This document shows positions 52,137-60,208 of a stretch of DNA of 64,000 nt, one piece after another. Position 1 is the stretch's first letter. Every line of letters begins with the position of its first letter. Origin of the DNA: an uncultured Lachnospiraceae bacterium (lineage in GTDB: Bacteria; Bacillota; Clostridia; Lachnospirales; Lachnospiraceae); assembly GCA_910584585.1 (NCBI GenBank), contig CAJUBP010000020.1, positions 3,979-67,978 on the forward strand. The letters are read 5' to 3'. A program made the position numbers and the translations under genes. The notes below the pieces were generated by a model. The model was given only the letters and a program-made list of their open reading frames with translations, made no database searches and was not told where the DNA came from.

Positions 52137-53267
52137 ATGTACAAGATTATGACGCCTGGTCCGACCCAGGTCAGAGAGAATATCCGCCTTGCAAGAGCCC
52201 AAGAATGCACCAATCCGGATCTGGATGAATCATTTGTGGAGTTTTACAGGGAGACCTGCCGGCAGATCAGCCGGCTGCTTCACACAGAAAACGAAACCCT
52301 GATTCTGGGCGGAGAGGGAATTCTGGGATTAGAAGCCGCCTGCGCCTCCCTGACAGAGCCGGGAGATCGGGTGCTGGTGTTAGATAATGGAATCTATGGA
52401 AAAGGGTTTGCGGATTTTGTCTCCATGTACGGCGGAGAACCTGTGATGTATACCGTGGATGACAAAAACCCCATCGATCCCCGGGCATTGGAGGAATTTC
52501 TGAAAGAAAACCACGACTATAAATACGCTACCCTGGTGCACTGCGATACGCCCAGCGGCATGCTCAATGACATCCACAGCCTTTGCCCCATTCTGGGAAA
52601 GTATGGAATTCTCACAGTTGTGGATTCCGTTTCCGCCATGTTCGGAGAAGAATTGGACGTGGATCGGGCCGGCATTGACCTGCTGTGCGGCGGTTCCCAG
52701 AAAGCAGTTTCCGCGCCTCCGGGACTGACTTTTGTGACTGTCAGCGAAAAAGCGAAGAAAGCCATGGCAGAGCGGAAAACGCCCATTGCTTCCTTTTATG
52801 CCAACCTGAAAATGTTTGAGGGCTATTATGAGGCAAAATGGTTCCCGTATACCATGCCCATCAGCGATATTTACGGGCTGCGGCAGGCATTTGACAATAT
52901 TGAACAGGATAAGGAAATGCTGGCGCGACACGCAAAGATCGGAAACGCCTGCCGGCAGGCGTTGACGGAGGCTGGGATTAAGCTTCATTTGGAACAGGGA
53001 TTTTCCAATACGGTAACTGTTTTTGATGTGCCCAAGGAAACCACAGCCCAAGAAATTCTGAATATGATGCGGGAAGAGCATAACATTATGCTGGCAGGTT
53101 CCTTTGACAGCCTGGCCGGCCAGGTGATCCGCATCGGCCACATGGGGAGCAATGCCAATATGGCGGATATGACAGAGACCATGGAAGCCCTGGAACAGAC
53201 CTTAAAGAAACTGGGCGTGCCTCTGAAATGCCCGTTAAAGGACAGATTTTGTGAATTGGCGGATTGA
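52137..53267 (+). CDS. Class V aminotransferase (alanine-glyoxylate/serine-pyruvate type)
   Basis: 376 residues of the PLP-dependent fold type I, class V. The pyridoxal lysine is in LLCGGSQKAVSAPPGLTFV (near residue 187), the phosphate/ring contact region is GGEGILGLEAAC near 60, and the aspartate contact is VVDSVSAMFGEELDVD near 165. The opening MTPGPTQV is typical of alanine-glyoxylate and phosphonate aminotransferases. It transfers an amino group between small amino acids and glyoxylate or pyruvate. It precedes nadA, with a 180-base gap that contains a direct repeat; whether it is functionally tied to NAD synthesis is unknown. Confidence 0.88.
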   Translation: MYKIMTPGPTQVRENIRLARAQECTNPDLDESFVEFYRETCRQISRLLHTENETLILGGEGILGLEAACASLTEPGDRVLVLDNGIYGKGFADFVSMYGGEPVMYTVDDKNPIDPRALEEFLKENHDYKYATLVHCDTPSGMLNDIHSLCPILGKYGILTVVDSVSAMFGEELDVDRAGIDLLCGGSQKAVSAPPGLTFVTVSEKAKKAMAERKTPIASFYANLKMFEGYYEAKWFPYTMPISDIYGLRQAFDNIEQDKEMLARHAKIGNACRQALTEAGIKLHLEQGFSNTVTVFDVPKETTAQEILNMMREEHNIMLAGSFDSLAGQVIRIGHMGSNANMADMTETMEALEQTLKKLGVPLKCPLKDRFCELAD

Positions 53268-53311
53268 CAGAAAGCAGATATTGTGAGATAGTAAGCAAGA
53301 GAGAAAGCCCG

Positions 53312-53403
53312 GCTGCGCGTCGGTTGCGGAATCCGAAACGGTGCGGAGAATCTTAGAGCACAGGAAGGGAAACCTGACTGTGCGTCGGTTGCGGAATCCG
53401 GAT
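53312..53403. repeat. Direct repeat between aminotransferase and nadA genes
   Basis: TGCGCGTCGGTTGCGGAATCCG near 53313 recurs as TGTGCGTCGGTTGCGGAATCCG near 53380, about 67 bases apart, each preceded by a similar AAGCCCGGC / AACCTGAC stretch. The rest of the 180-base gap holds only the nadA ribosome site. Confidence 0.85.
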
Positions 53404-53449
53404 TAGCGCAGAGGGCAGGAAAACTCAGGAAAAGAAAGCAGGAGCGGAT

Positions 53450-54355
53450 ATGTCAATCTTAGATACGATTAATCAACTGAAAAAAGAGCGTGACGCAGTG
53501 ATTTTGGCTCACTATTATGTCAATGATGAAGTGCAGGCAATTGCGGATTATGTGGGGGATTCTTTTTACCTCAGCAAGGTTGCGGCAACGGTGGAGGCAA
53601 AGACTATTTTATTTTGCGGCGTCTCCTTTATGGGAGAGAGCGCCAAGATTCTCAATCCTGAGAAGACAGTGATCATGCCTGACATGGCGGCGGACTGTCC
53701 CATGGCCCATATGGCGGATATCGGGAAAATCAAACAGGTGCGGGAAGAATATAAAGATGTGGCTGTGGTTTGTTATATCAACTCCACGGCGGAATTAAAG
53801 ACTTATTCCGATGTGTGCGTTACCTCGTCCAATGCCCTTAAAATAGTAAAAGCATTGCCCAATCAGCATATTTTCTTTATTCCGGATGAACATCTGGGGC
53901 GGTATGTGGCGTCCCAGGCGCCGGACAAGCATTTTATATTCAATGACGGTTTCTGCCATGTACATAAAGAAATTACCCCGGAAAGCGTTGCCAGAACCAA
54001 AAAGGCGCACCCCGGCGCAGAAGTGCTGGCGCATCCGGAATGCACCATGGAAGTGACTGCTCAGGCAGATTATGTGGGAAGCACCTCCGGGATTATTGAT
54101 TACGCAACAAAAAGCAGCGCGGAGGAATTTATTATCTGTACGGAGTTGGGCGTACTCTATGAACTGAAATCAAAGAATCCGGGCAAGAAGTTTTATCCTG
54201 CCGGAGATGCCCAGTGCTGCCCGGATATGAAGCTCATCACACTGGAAAAGGTGGCAGACGCATTGAAGCAGATGACAAATACCGTTGAAATGGAAGAAGA
54301 AATGAGGCTTCGGGCCAACAAACCTCTGGAACGGATGCTGGAATTGGGCTCATGA
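53450..54355 (+). CDS. nadA: Quinolinate synthase A
   Basis: 301 residues that condense iminoaspartate with dihydroxyacetone phosphate to quinolinate on a [4Fe-4S] cluster. The three cluster cysteines are in ILFCGVSFMGESAKI (near 82), HPECTMEVTAQAD (near 196) and GDAQCCPDMKLITLEK (near 258); a repeated YVGDSF/YVGSTSG pattern reflects the pseudo-threefold fold. Length is normal for clostridial NadA. The usual partners nadB and nadC are not in the window, and the preceding aminotransferase cannot replace them. Its stop lies one base from the stop of the convergent transporter gene. Confidence 0.96.
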   Translation: MSILDTINQLKKERDAVILAHYYVNDEVQAIADYVGDSFYLSKVAATVEAKTILFCGVSFMGESAKILNPEKTVIMPDMAADCPMAHMADIGKIKQVREEYKDVAVVCYINSTAELKTYSDVCVTSSNALKIVKALPNQHIFFIPDEHLGRYVASQAPDKHFIFNDGFCHVHKEITPESVARTKKAHPGAEVLAHPECTMEVTAQADYVGSTSGIIDYATKSSAEEFIICTELGVLYELKSKNPGKKFYPAGDAQCCPDMKLITLEKVADALKQMTNTVEMEEEMRLRANKPLERMLELGS

Positions 54356-54356
54356 T

Positions 54357-55067
54357 TTATTTGGAAGGCTTTTCTCCCATTCTGCCGTGGAGATAGCGGG
54401 CAAAATACACAAAAGGCGTATCCGCCAGGCTGGTGACCAGGAAAATTACATAGCTGGACAGAGCAATGGACAGAAGCGTTGCGGTATTGTGGGTGCCCAG
54501 GAATGCGCCGAAGGTAAATAAAACCGTATTCAGAAGCTGGGATATCATGGTGGAACCGTTGTTTCTCAGCCACAGGAATTTTTTCCGGTCGCCGAATTTT
54601 TTCTCAGTGAACGCCCACCACTTATGATAGGCCCAGACGTCAAACAGCTGAACAATCACATAAACTGCAATGCCCACAAGCATAAGCCTGGGAGTGTTGG
54701 AGAATACGGTGCAGATGGCAGGGGAGGCAAAGTCATTTTCATTGGGGCGGTACAGCATCCAGGACTGGCTGATGACAACGAAAATGACAGAGGTCGCGAT
54801 GCCCAGATAAACGGCCTTTTGCGCAGATTTTTTCCCGTAAAGCTCACTTAAAATGTCGGTGATCAGAAACGTGGAGGCAAACAGGATATTGCCCAATGTC
54901 ATTTCCATTCCGAAGGCGGTAACCACAATCAGAACCTCGATATTGGCTGCAATTGTGGCGACTATGGTCCACAAATAAAGGCCCTGTTCCTGAAAGAGAT
55001 AGAACAAAACCAGGACTGCGGAAAAGGTAACAATTAAAGATACAAGCAATAAAATTTCATTCTGCAT
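54357..55067 (-). CDS. yhhQ: Queuosine precursor transporter (YhhQ/VUT family)
   Basis: 236 residues from the ATG at 55067, preceded by GGAGG; it overlaps the upstream gene by 11 bases. Six membrane segments carry the family motifs NILFASTFLITDILSELYGKKSAQKAVYLG and VIVQLFDVWAYHKWW, and LRNNGSTMISQLLNTVLFTFGAFLG. YhhQ proteins import preQ0, preQ1 or queuine. Being coupled to a radical SAM gene fits a salvage route found in gut clostridia, in which imported queuine is broken down to preQ1. Substrate choice is inferred from that context. Confidence 0.88.
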   Translation of the reverse strand: MQNEILLLVSLIVTFSAVLVLFYLFQEQGLYLWTIVATIAANIEVLIVVTAFGMEMTLGNILFASTFLITDILSELYGKKSAQKAVYLGIATSVIFVVISQSWMLYRPNENDFASPAICTVFSNTPRLMLVGIAVYVIVQLFDVWAYHKWWAFTEKKFGDRKKFLWLRNNGSTMISQLLNTVLFTFGAFLGTHNTATLLSIALSSYVIFLVTSLADTPFVYFARYLHGRMGEKPSK

Positions 55068-55791
55068 GAGTGACAACGCCTCCTACGCCGAAAGCAGTAT
55101 TTTCCATTAAAATATCTACCCGGCAGTTTTCAATATATTTTGGATATAGTTTCTGGGAAAAAATGCGGATCACCTCTGGATCCGGCTTGACGGGCTTGCC
55201 GTTTTCCTGCATAATATTGACGCAGACCCGCTCAAAATATTTAAGGCCGGTTTGGATATCAGAATCCATGCTCTCGGCCGTCTGTCCTGGAATGCCCTGC
55301 AGGAGACAGACCTCATCAAAATATTCGGCAATTTCTTCCGGAGAATCCGCCGTAATTCCCTTATCCAGATAGCTTTCCCGAAACAGAGAATCAAAAGTTT
55401 CCACGCCGGTTTTTATTTTTAATTCAATTCCATGGGCGGCAAACTGTTTCCGGAAATCAGCAATTTCAGCTCTGTGCCGCCAGTGGCACTCAAAATGAAC
55501 CTGCCCGATCTTCTGCTTGGAGCAGACTTGTTGGATCAGAGCCACAGTCTGTTTGTCCAGATCTACAAAACTGCCGGAATTAATCACCTCCAGCCTGCCG
55601 TGGATTCCGGTGACCTTTTCCAGCTGCTTCCGGTTTAAGGCAAAGTTTTCTGCCTCGTCTTTGGCAGAATCCAGGTGGTAATCGCAGAACCGGCACCGCC
55701 GCCAGGCGCAGCCCCGTCCCCGGAGCATTACAATTTCCCGGGGATTTTTTTCATCAATCACCGCATAGCGGTTAGGATTAAAATCTTTCAT
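55057..55791 (-). CDS. Radical SAM protein, probable queuine lyase (QueL-like)
   Basis: 244 residues. The iron-sulfur cysteines are C28, C33 and C36 in RGRGCAWRRCRFCDYH, that is CX4CX2C instead of the usual CX3CX2C. The chain continues with SAM-fold strands (EVINSGSFVD; QVHFECHWRHRAEIADF; ELKIKTGVETFDSLFRE) and the CLLQGIPGQTAESMDSDI strand. A radical SAM enzyme coupled to a YhhQ transporter corresponds to the queuine salvage pathway described in Clostridioides difficile, where QueL releases preQ1 from queuine. I assign it by context and by the odd motif, not by alignment. Confidence 0.65.
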   Translation of the reverse strand: MKDFNPNRYAVIDEKNPREIVMLRGRGCAWRRCRFCDYHLDSAKDEAENFALNRKQLEKVTGIHGRLEVINSGSFVDLDKQTVALIQQVCSKQKIGQVHFECHWRHRAEIADFRKQFAAHGIELKIKTGVETFDSLFRESYLDKGITADSPEEIAEYFDEVCLLQGIPGQTAESMDSDIQTGLKYFERVCVNIMQENGKPVKPDPEVIRIFSQKLYPKYIENCRVDILMENTAFGVGGVVTHAE

Positions 55792-55833
55792 AGTCAGCTC
55801 CTTTCTGAAAGTGTGTCAGGGAATATTTTTCAT

Positions 55834-56028
55834 AAAAAATGAGCACGCAGAACGTGCCCAAAGAAAAGAACGGGATATTCCTGCTAAGATACGCGCAGAA
55901 TAGTTCCGTTCCGACAATTCCCTAGTTTTGTTTAGAGACAGGATGGTCACGAACTGTCTTATGTAATTGATTCAGGCACAAAGGGAAGCATCAGCTTATG
56001 CAGCCAAACGCACAGCCCTCTGAGCAAC
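55834..56028 (-). ncRNA. ssrS: Probable 6S RNA
   Basis: On the minus strand a promoter TTGCAA (56058-56063), 17 bases, TAGAAT (56035-56040) is followed by about 195 bases with no reading frame and a terminator hairpin GCACG-CGTGC plus TTTTTT (55834-55858). The RNA folds as a rod: 56019-56026 with 55882-55889, 56009-56014 with 55890-55895, 55982-55987 with 55918-55923, and 55954-55959 with 55936-55941, leaving a large central bubble. That layout, with closing stem, central bubble and apical stem, is the hallmark of 6S RNA, the RNA polymerase mimic. An attenuator for the queL-type gene 43 bases downstream is the alternative. Confidence 0.62.
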
Positions 56029-56070
56029 AACGGTATTCTAGCATATCAAATTCCCAATTGCAAGAAAAAC

Positions 56071-56098
56071 TTGTGAAAATTTCATAAAGTGGTATAAT
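56071..56098 (+). promoter_or_regulatory. Promoter of the cobalamin operon
   Basis: TTGTGA (56071-56076), a 16-base spacer and TATAAT (56093-56098). The transcript would begin near 56105, seven bases before the first leader repeat, so the three repeats make up the whole leader. It is divergent from, and about 30 bases away from, the promoter of the probable 6S RNA. Confidence 0.75.
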
Positions 56099-56111
56099 CA
56101 TTACCATGAGG

Positions 56112-56324
56112 AGGGACCCAGCCCAAATCAATACAGAATCCACAAAGTAGAAAGCTGGGAGGAGCCCTGATGGTTTACCCGTAGGGACCCAGCCCAAACC
56201 AATACAGAATCCACAAAGTAGAAAGCTGGGAGGAGCCCTGATGGTTTACCCGTAGGGACCCAGCCCAAACCAATACAGAATCCACAAAGTAGAAAGCTGG
56301 GAGGAGCCCTGATGGTTTACTCGG
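56112..56324 (+). promoter_or_regulatory. Three tandem 71-nt leader units with pseudoknot and mini-ORF
   Basis: Units start at 56112, 56183 and 56254 and are almost identical. In unit 2, AGGG (56183-56186) can pair with CCCT (56236-56239), CCCAGC (56188-56193) with GCTGGG (56225-56230), and the loop AAACCA (56196-56201) with TGGTTT (56242-56247), forming a pseudoknot. Each unit has GGGAGGAG six bases before an ATG: units 1 and 2 encode MVYP and stop (TAG 56182-56184 and 56253-56255); unit 3 encodes MVYSEEQNH and its TGA (56339-56341) overlaps the TTG start of cbiD. The pseudoknot strand covers the mini-ORF start codon. No B12-box was seen, so this is not a recognisable cobalamin riboswitch. 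Confidence 0.75.
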
Positions 56325-56337
56325 AGGAACAAAATCA

Positions 56338-57558
56338 TTGACAGAATTAAACAATCCATCCCCCGGAGTTTCCCCATGGAAAACCGGTCTGGAGAATTAC
56401 AGCAAAACCATAGACAATAAGAAGATGAGATTCGGCTACACCACCGGAAGCTGTGCCGCCGCAGCAGCGAAGGCAGCCGCTTACATGCTGCTGACCGGCC
56501 AGGAGACAGGCTGTGTCAATCTCATCACGCCGAAAGGAATTCAGCTGCATCTGGAAATCCATGATATCAGACAGGAACCGGAGGCTGTATCCTGCGCGGT
56601 TGAGAAGGACGCCGGCGATGATCCGGACATCACAAACGGAACCTGGATCTACGCCAGAGTCTCCAGGCAGAAAGAAAAGGGCATCCAAATAACCGGAGGC
56701 ACAGGCATCGGCATTGTCACAAAGCCCGGCCTGGAACAGCCGCCGGGCAGCTATGCCATCAACTCAGTGCCAAGGCAGATGATTGCAGAAGAACTGCGGC
56801 AGCTTTGCGCGCAGCAGGAGTATGCCGGAGGACTGAAGGTGGAATTATCCGTCCCCAGGGGGGAAGAACTGGCAGTACATACCTTCAATCCCAGGCTGGG
56901 CATCGAAGGAGGAATTTCCATTTTAGGCACCACCGGGATTGTGGAGCCTATGAGCGAAGCTGCCCTTGTGTCCAGTATTCGTCTGGAGTTAAACCAGCAG
57001 ATCCAAAGCGGCAGAAAGAGCCTTCTGGTGACGCCGGGCAATTACGGACAGGATTTTTTGAAACAGAATCTGCCGGTTTCTCTGGAGAGGGCGGTCAAAT
57101 GCAGTAATTTCATAGGGGAAACCATTGATATGGCCGCGGAACTTGGCGCGGAACGTATCCTGTTTGTCTCCCATATCGGGAAATTTATCAAAGTAGCGGG
57201 AGGAATTTTTCAGACCCATTCCCGGAACGCAGATGCCAGAATGGAGATTTTAACGGCAAACGCAGTACTGGCAGGGGCCGGGCAGCCGCTGCTTACAGAG
57301 CTGATGCAGGCGCTGACCACGGAAGAGGCCCTGCGTTTGTTGGAAGAAACAGGATATCTGGGAAAGACCATGGAACAGGTGACGCAACGCTTAGCTTACC
57401 ATCTGAACCGGAGAAGCTATGGAAAAATAGACTGCGGCGCCATTGTATTTTCCAGCGAATACGGGAAAAGAAATCACGGCAGCGGTGAGCTGGGGCGGAC
57501 AGAAAACGCGGAAGTGATTCTGGAAAAAATTTTGACGCAGGATGGAGTACTAGGATGA
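56338..57558 (+). CDS. cbiD: Cobalt-precorrin-5B C1-methyltransferase CbiD
   Basis: 406 residues from a TTG at 56338, ten bases after GGAGG and overlapping the stop of the third leader mini-ORF. The family signature GYTTGSCAAAAAKAAA is at 34-49, with DDPDITNGTWIYARV, GGTGIGIVTKPGLEQPPGSYAINSVPRQM and GISILGTTGIVEPMSE following. The enzyme methylates C1 of the corrin ring in the anaerobic B12 route. The N-terminus is about 15 residues longer than usual; the next ATG (residue 30, MRFGYTTGS) has no ribosome site. It opens a block of corrin ring genes on the same strand. Confidence 0.95.
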   Translation: MTELNNPSPGVSPWKTGLENYSKTIDNKKMRFGYTTGSCAAAAAKAAAYMLLTGQETGCVNLITPKGIQLHLEIHDIRQEPEAVSCAVEKDAGDDPDITNGTWIYARVSRQKEKGIQITGGTGIGIVTKPGLEQPPGSYAINSVPRQMIAEELRQLCAQQEYAGGLKVELSVPRGEELAVHTFNPRLGIEGGISILGTTGIVEPMSEAALVSSIRLELNQQIQSGRKSLLVTPGNYGQDFLKQNLPVSLERAVKCSNFIGETIDMAAELGAERILFVSHIGKFIKVAGGIFQTHSRNADARMEILTANAVLAGAGQPLLTELMQALTTEEALRLLEETGYLGKTMEQVTQRLAYHLNRRSYGKIDCGAIVFSSEYGKRNHGSGELGRTENAEVILEKILTQDGVLG

Positions 57559-57636
57559 AAAGATAGAGTTTTGAAAAAAGGCTATTGCAAAAAGCAAAAC
57601 AGAAAATACAGCAGGAAAAGGAGAAACAGAAGATTT

Positions 57637-58329
57637 ATGGCAGGAAAATTATTTGGGATCGGGGTTGGCCCCGGCGATCCGGAACTTTTAACAGGAAAGG
57701 CCCTCAAATGCGTCAGAGCTTGCGATGTGCTTGCGGTGCCGGGAACCCGGAAAGAAGAGACGGCAGCTTATAAGATTGTAGTTCAGGCGGCGCCGGAGAT
57801 TGTGGAGAAGGCATTTCTGGAATTGGAAATGCCTATGACAAAAGACAAAGAAAAACTGGCCGAGAGCCACCGAAAAGCATTCGGCAGGATTCGGGAGGCC
57901 CTGGATCAGGGGAAGCAGATCGGATTTCTCACACTGGGCGATCCCTGCATTTATTCCACCTATATTTACATGCACAAGCTGGCAGTGGAAGCAGGCTATG
58001 AGACGGAAATTATCAATGGAATTCCTTCCTTCTGCGCCGTTTCCGCAAAACTGAATCAGGGGCTTGTGGAGCAGTCCCAGATGCTCCATATCCTGCCCTC
58101 CACCTATGGAGTGGAAGCGGGAATGGATTTGCCGGGCACGAAAGTCTTAATGAAGCCCGGAAAAAAATTGAAGTCTATTAAGGAGAAATTAGCAGAATAT
58201 CCGGACAGCCAGGCGTCAATGATAGAACGGTGCGGAATGGAAGAAGAGCGTATTTATCGTACTGCCGGGGAAATCCCGGAGCAGACAGGTTATTACTCTC
58301 TGTTAATTGTAAAGGAGCAGGAAAGATGA
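57637..58329 (+). CDS. cbiL: Precorrin-2/cobalt-factor II C20-methyltransferase CbiL
   Basis: The ATG at 57637 (MAGKLFGIGVGPGDPELLTGKAL) starts the conserved SAM-dependent tetrapyrrole methylase domain; the open frame from 57571 adds a basic, unconserved extension. The 230 residues contain the P-loop-like GVGPGDPELLTGKA, the LTLGDPCIYSTYIYMHK motif and GIPSFCAVSAKLNQGL. It adds the C20 methyl group, the first corrin-specific methylation. AAAGGAG lies 13 bases upstream, slightly far. Its stop overlaps the cbiF start by four bases. Confidence 0.93.
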   Translation: MAGKLFGIGVGPGDPELLTGKALKCVRACDVLAVPGTRKEETAAYKIVVQAAPEIVEKAFLELEMPMTKDKEKLAESHRKAFGRIREALDQGKQIGFLTLGDPCIYSTYIYMHKLAVEAGYETEIINGIPSFCAVSAKLNQGLVEQSQMLHILPSTYGVEAGMDLPGTKVLMKPGKKLKSIKEKLAEYPDSQASMIERCGMEEERIYRTAGEIPEQTGYYSLLIVKEQER

Positions 58330-59081
58330 TTTATTTTGTAGGAGCAGGAAGCGGAGCAGTGGATTTGATTACCGTCCGGGGGCAGCGTCTGCTGCAGCAG
58401 GCGGATGTGATTATTTACGCAGGTTCTTTGGTGAATCCCATGTTGTTAGAGGAAAAGAAGCCGGACTGCGAAGTGTTTAACAGCGCGAAAATGACGCTGG
58501 AGGAAGTCATTCAGGTGATGAAGGATGCGGAACAGCAGGGGAAAATGACCGTGCGTCTGCACACCGGCGATCCCAGCATTTACGGAGCTGTGCGGGAGCA
58601 GATGGACTGCCTGGATCAGGAGGAAATTTTTTATGAGAGCTGTCCGGGAGTCAGTTCTTTTTGCGGAGCGGCGGCGGCTTTGAATCTGGAATATACGCTG
58701 CCGGATGTTTCCCAGAGCGTGATTATTACCAGAATGGCAGGAAGGACTCCTGTGCCGGAAAAAGAGGAAATTGCGGAATTTGCGGCCCATCAGGCCACAA
58801 TGGTAGTTTTCTTAAGCGCAGGAATGTTAGAAGAACTGGCCAGCCGGCTTTTGGCCGGCGGATACCAGGAAAGCACGCCTGCAGCCCTTGTGTATAAGGC
58901 GACCTGGCCCGATGAAAAAACCTGCGTTTGTACGGTGGGAACTCTGGCGGAAACAGGAAAGAGCCAGAATATTTCCAAGACAGCCCTTGTGATTGTGGGG
59001 GACGCAGTGACCCATAATCACTATCGGAGGAGCGATTTGTATCATCCTGATTTTGAGACGGAATTCCGTAAGCCATCCTAA
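58326..59081 (+). CDS. cbiF: Cobalt-precorrin-4 C11-methyltransferase CbiF
   Basis: 251 residues from an ATG that overlaps the cbiL stop (ATGA). Typical segments are YFVGAGSGAVDLITVRGQRLLQQADVIIYAGSLVNP, RLHTGDPSIYGAVREQMDCL, CPGVSSFCGAAAALNLEYTLPDVSQSVIITRMAGRTPVP and ATMVVFLSAGMLEELA. It uses SAM to methylate C11. The AGCAGGAAAG stretch before the start and the overlap imply coupled translation with CbiL. The order L-F-G-H follows the usual clostridial cbi arrangement. Confidence 0.96.
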   Translation: MIYFVGAGSGAVDLITVRGQRLLQQADVIIYAGSLVNPMLLEEKKPDCEVFNSAKMTLEEVIQVMKDAEQQGKMTVRLHTGDPSIYGAVREQMDCLDQEEIFYESCPGVSSFCGAAAALNLEYTLPDVSQSVIITRMAGRTPVPEKEEIAEFAAHQATMVVFLSAGMLEELASRLLAGGYQESTPAALVYKATWPDEKTCVCTVGTLAETGKSQNISKTALVIVGDAVTHNHYRRSDLYHPDFETEFRKPS

Positions 59082-59101
59082 GGAAAGGGGTGGTAAGAAT
59101 C

Positions 59102-60178
59102 ATGGAATCTGCACAGGCTTCCATTGTCTGGTTTACGGAAAATGGAGAGAAGCTGGCGTACAGAGTCAGGGAAAAATTAGAAGGCCGAATTCAGGTTCAG
59201 ATGGGGCGAAGTCCCGGACAGTCCTTAAAGGAATGGTGCCGGGAAGGATTTGAGTCCAGACAGCTTCTGATTTTTGTGGGGGCGGTGGGGATTGCAGTCC
59301 GTTCCATAGCCCCTTATCTGCAGGATAAATTCACCGATCCTGCGGTTCTGGTTCTGGATGAACAGGGCCGGTATGTGATTCCGGTTTTGTCCGGACATGT
59401 GGGCGGCGGAAACCGGTGGGCCGCGTATCTGGCTGAAGAACTTTCGGCGGTTGGAGTGATTACCACCGCGACGGATTTAAACGGGAAGTTTGCGGTGGAT
59501 GTGTTTGCCGCCGAACGGAATCTGCTGCTTACAGATCGGAGAATGGCGAAGCAGATTTCAGCGGAGATTCTGGCCGGATCGCAGGTGGGAATTTACTGTG
59601 AGAAAAAAGTGGAAGGAAGCCTTCCGAAAGAACTGGTTTTGGAAACAGAAAACCTGGATCATAACCGGGCAGTAAGAAGCCGGATCTATATTGGAATTCA
59701 TTATGAGAAAGATAGAATAAATACGCTGCATCTGCACCCCAAAGCAGTGGTTATAGGCATAGGCTGCAAGAAGGGCAAGACCGGGGAAGAAATAGAAGCG
59801 TTTGTGCAGAAAATACTGCAAAAACAGCGGATTGCCATGGAAAGCATATCCTGCCTGGCGTCCATTGATCTCAAAAAAGACGAAAAGGGCATTCTGGAAT
59901 TTGCCGGAAAATATCAAATACCTTTTGTGACTTTTTCCAAAGAACAATTGGGGCAGGCGCCGGGAGAATTTAAGGAATCGGATTTTGTAAAAGAGGTAAC
60001 GGGCATTGGAAATGTGTGTGAACGTTCCGCTGTTTTAGCGGCATTGGAAATGCCCCGGGAATTGCCCTTTACACAGGAAAGAAAAGGAACAGCCGGCAGG
60101 CTGATCTTAGAGAAAACTGCAGAATGCGGAATCACTCTGGCATTGGCTGAGAAAGAATGGAGCATTGAATTCGGGTGA
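59102..60178 (+). CDS. cbiG: Cobalt-precorrin-5A hydrolase CbiG
   Basis: 358 residues from the ATG at 59102, with AAAGGGGTGG upstream. The N-terminal domain has FVGAVGIAVRSIAPYLQDKFTDPAVLVLDEQGRYVIPVLSGHVGGGNRWA, and the C-terminal domain has VIGIGCKKGKTGEEIEAFVQKIL, ASIDLKKDEKGILEFA and the C-terminal TGIGNVCERSAVLAA. It opens the lactone ring and releases the C2 unit as acetaldehyde during anaerobic ring contraction. It is followed by cbiH 30 bases downstream. Confidence 0.95.
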   Translation: MESAQASIVWFTENGEKLAYRVREKLEGRIQVQMGRSPGQSLKEWCREGFESRQLLIFVGAVGIAVRSIAPYLQDKFTDPAVLVLDEQGRYVIPVLSGHVGGGNRWAAYLAEELSAVGVITTATDLNGKFAVDVFAAERNLLLTDRRMAKQISAEILAGSQVGIYCEKKVEGSLPKELVLETENLDHNRAVRSRIYIGIHYEKDRINTLHLHPKAVVIGIGCKKGKTGEEIEAFVQKILQKQRIAMESISCLASIDLKKDEKGILEFAGKYQIPFVTFSKEQLGQAPGEFKESDFVKEVTGIGNVCERSAVLAALEMPRELPFTQERKGTAGRLILEKTAECGITLALAEKEWSIEFG

Positions 60179-60208
60179 ATTATATAGAGGAAGAATGGAG
60201 TGTTGAAA

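Noticed and set aside
56112..56324. CRISPR array (regular direct repeats)
   Set aside because: The 71-nt units follow one another with no unique spacers and contain ribosome sites and start codons.
55834..56330. Standard cobalamin riboswitch before cbiD
   Set aside because: I found no B12-box or the usual GGGAA/GCCACTG blocks on the plus strand between 55800 and 56338.
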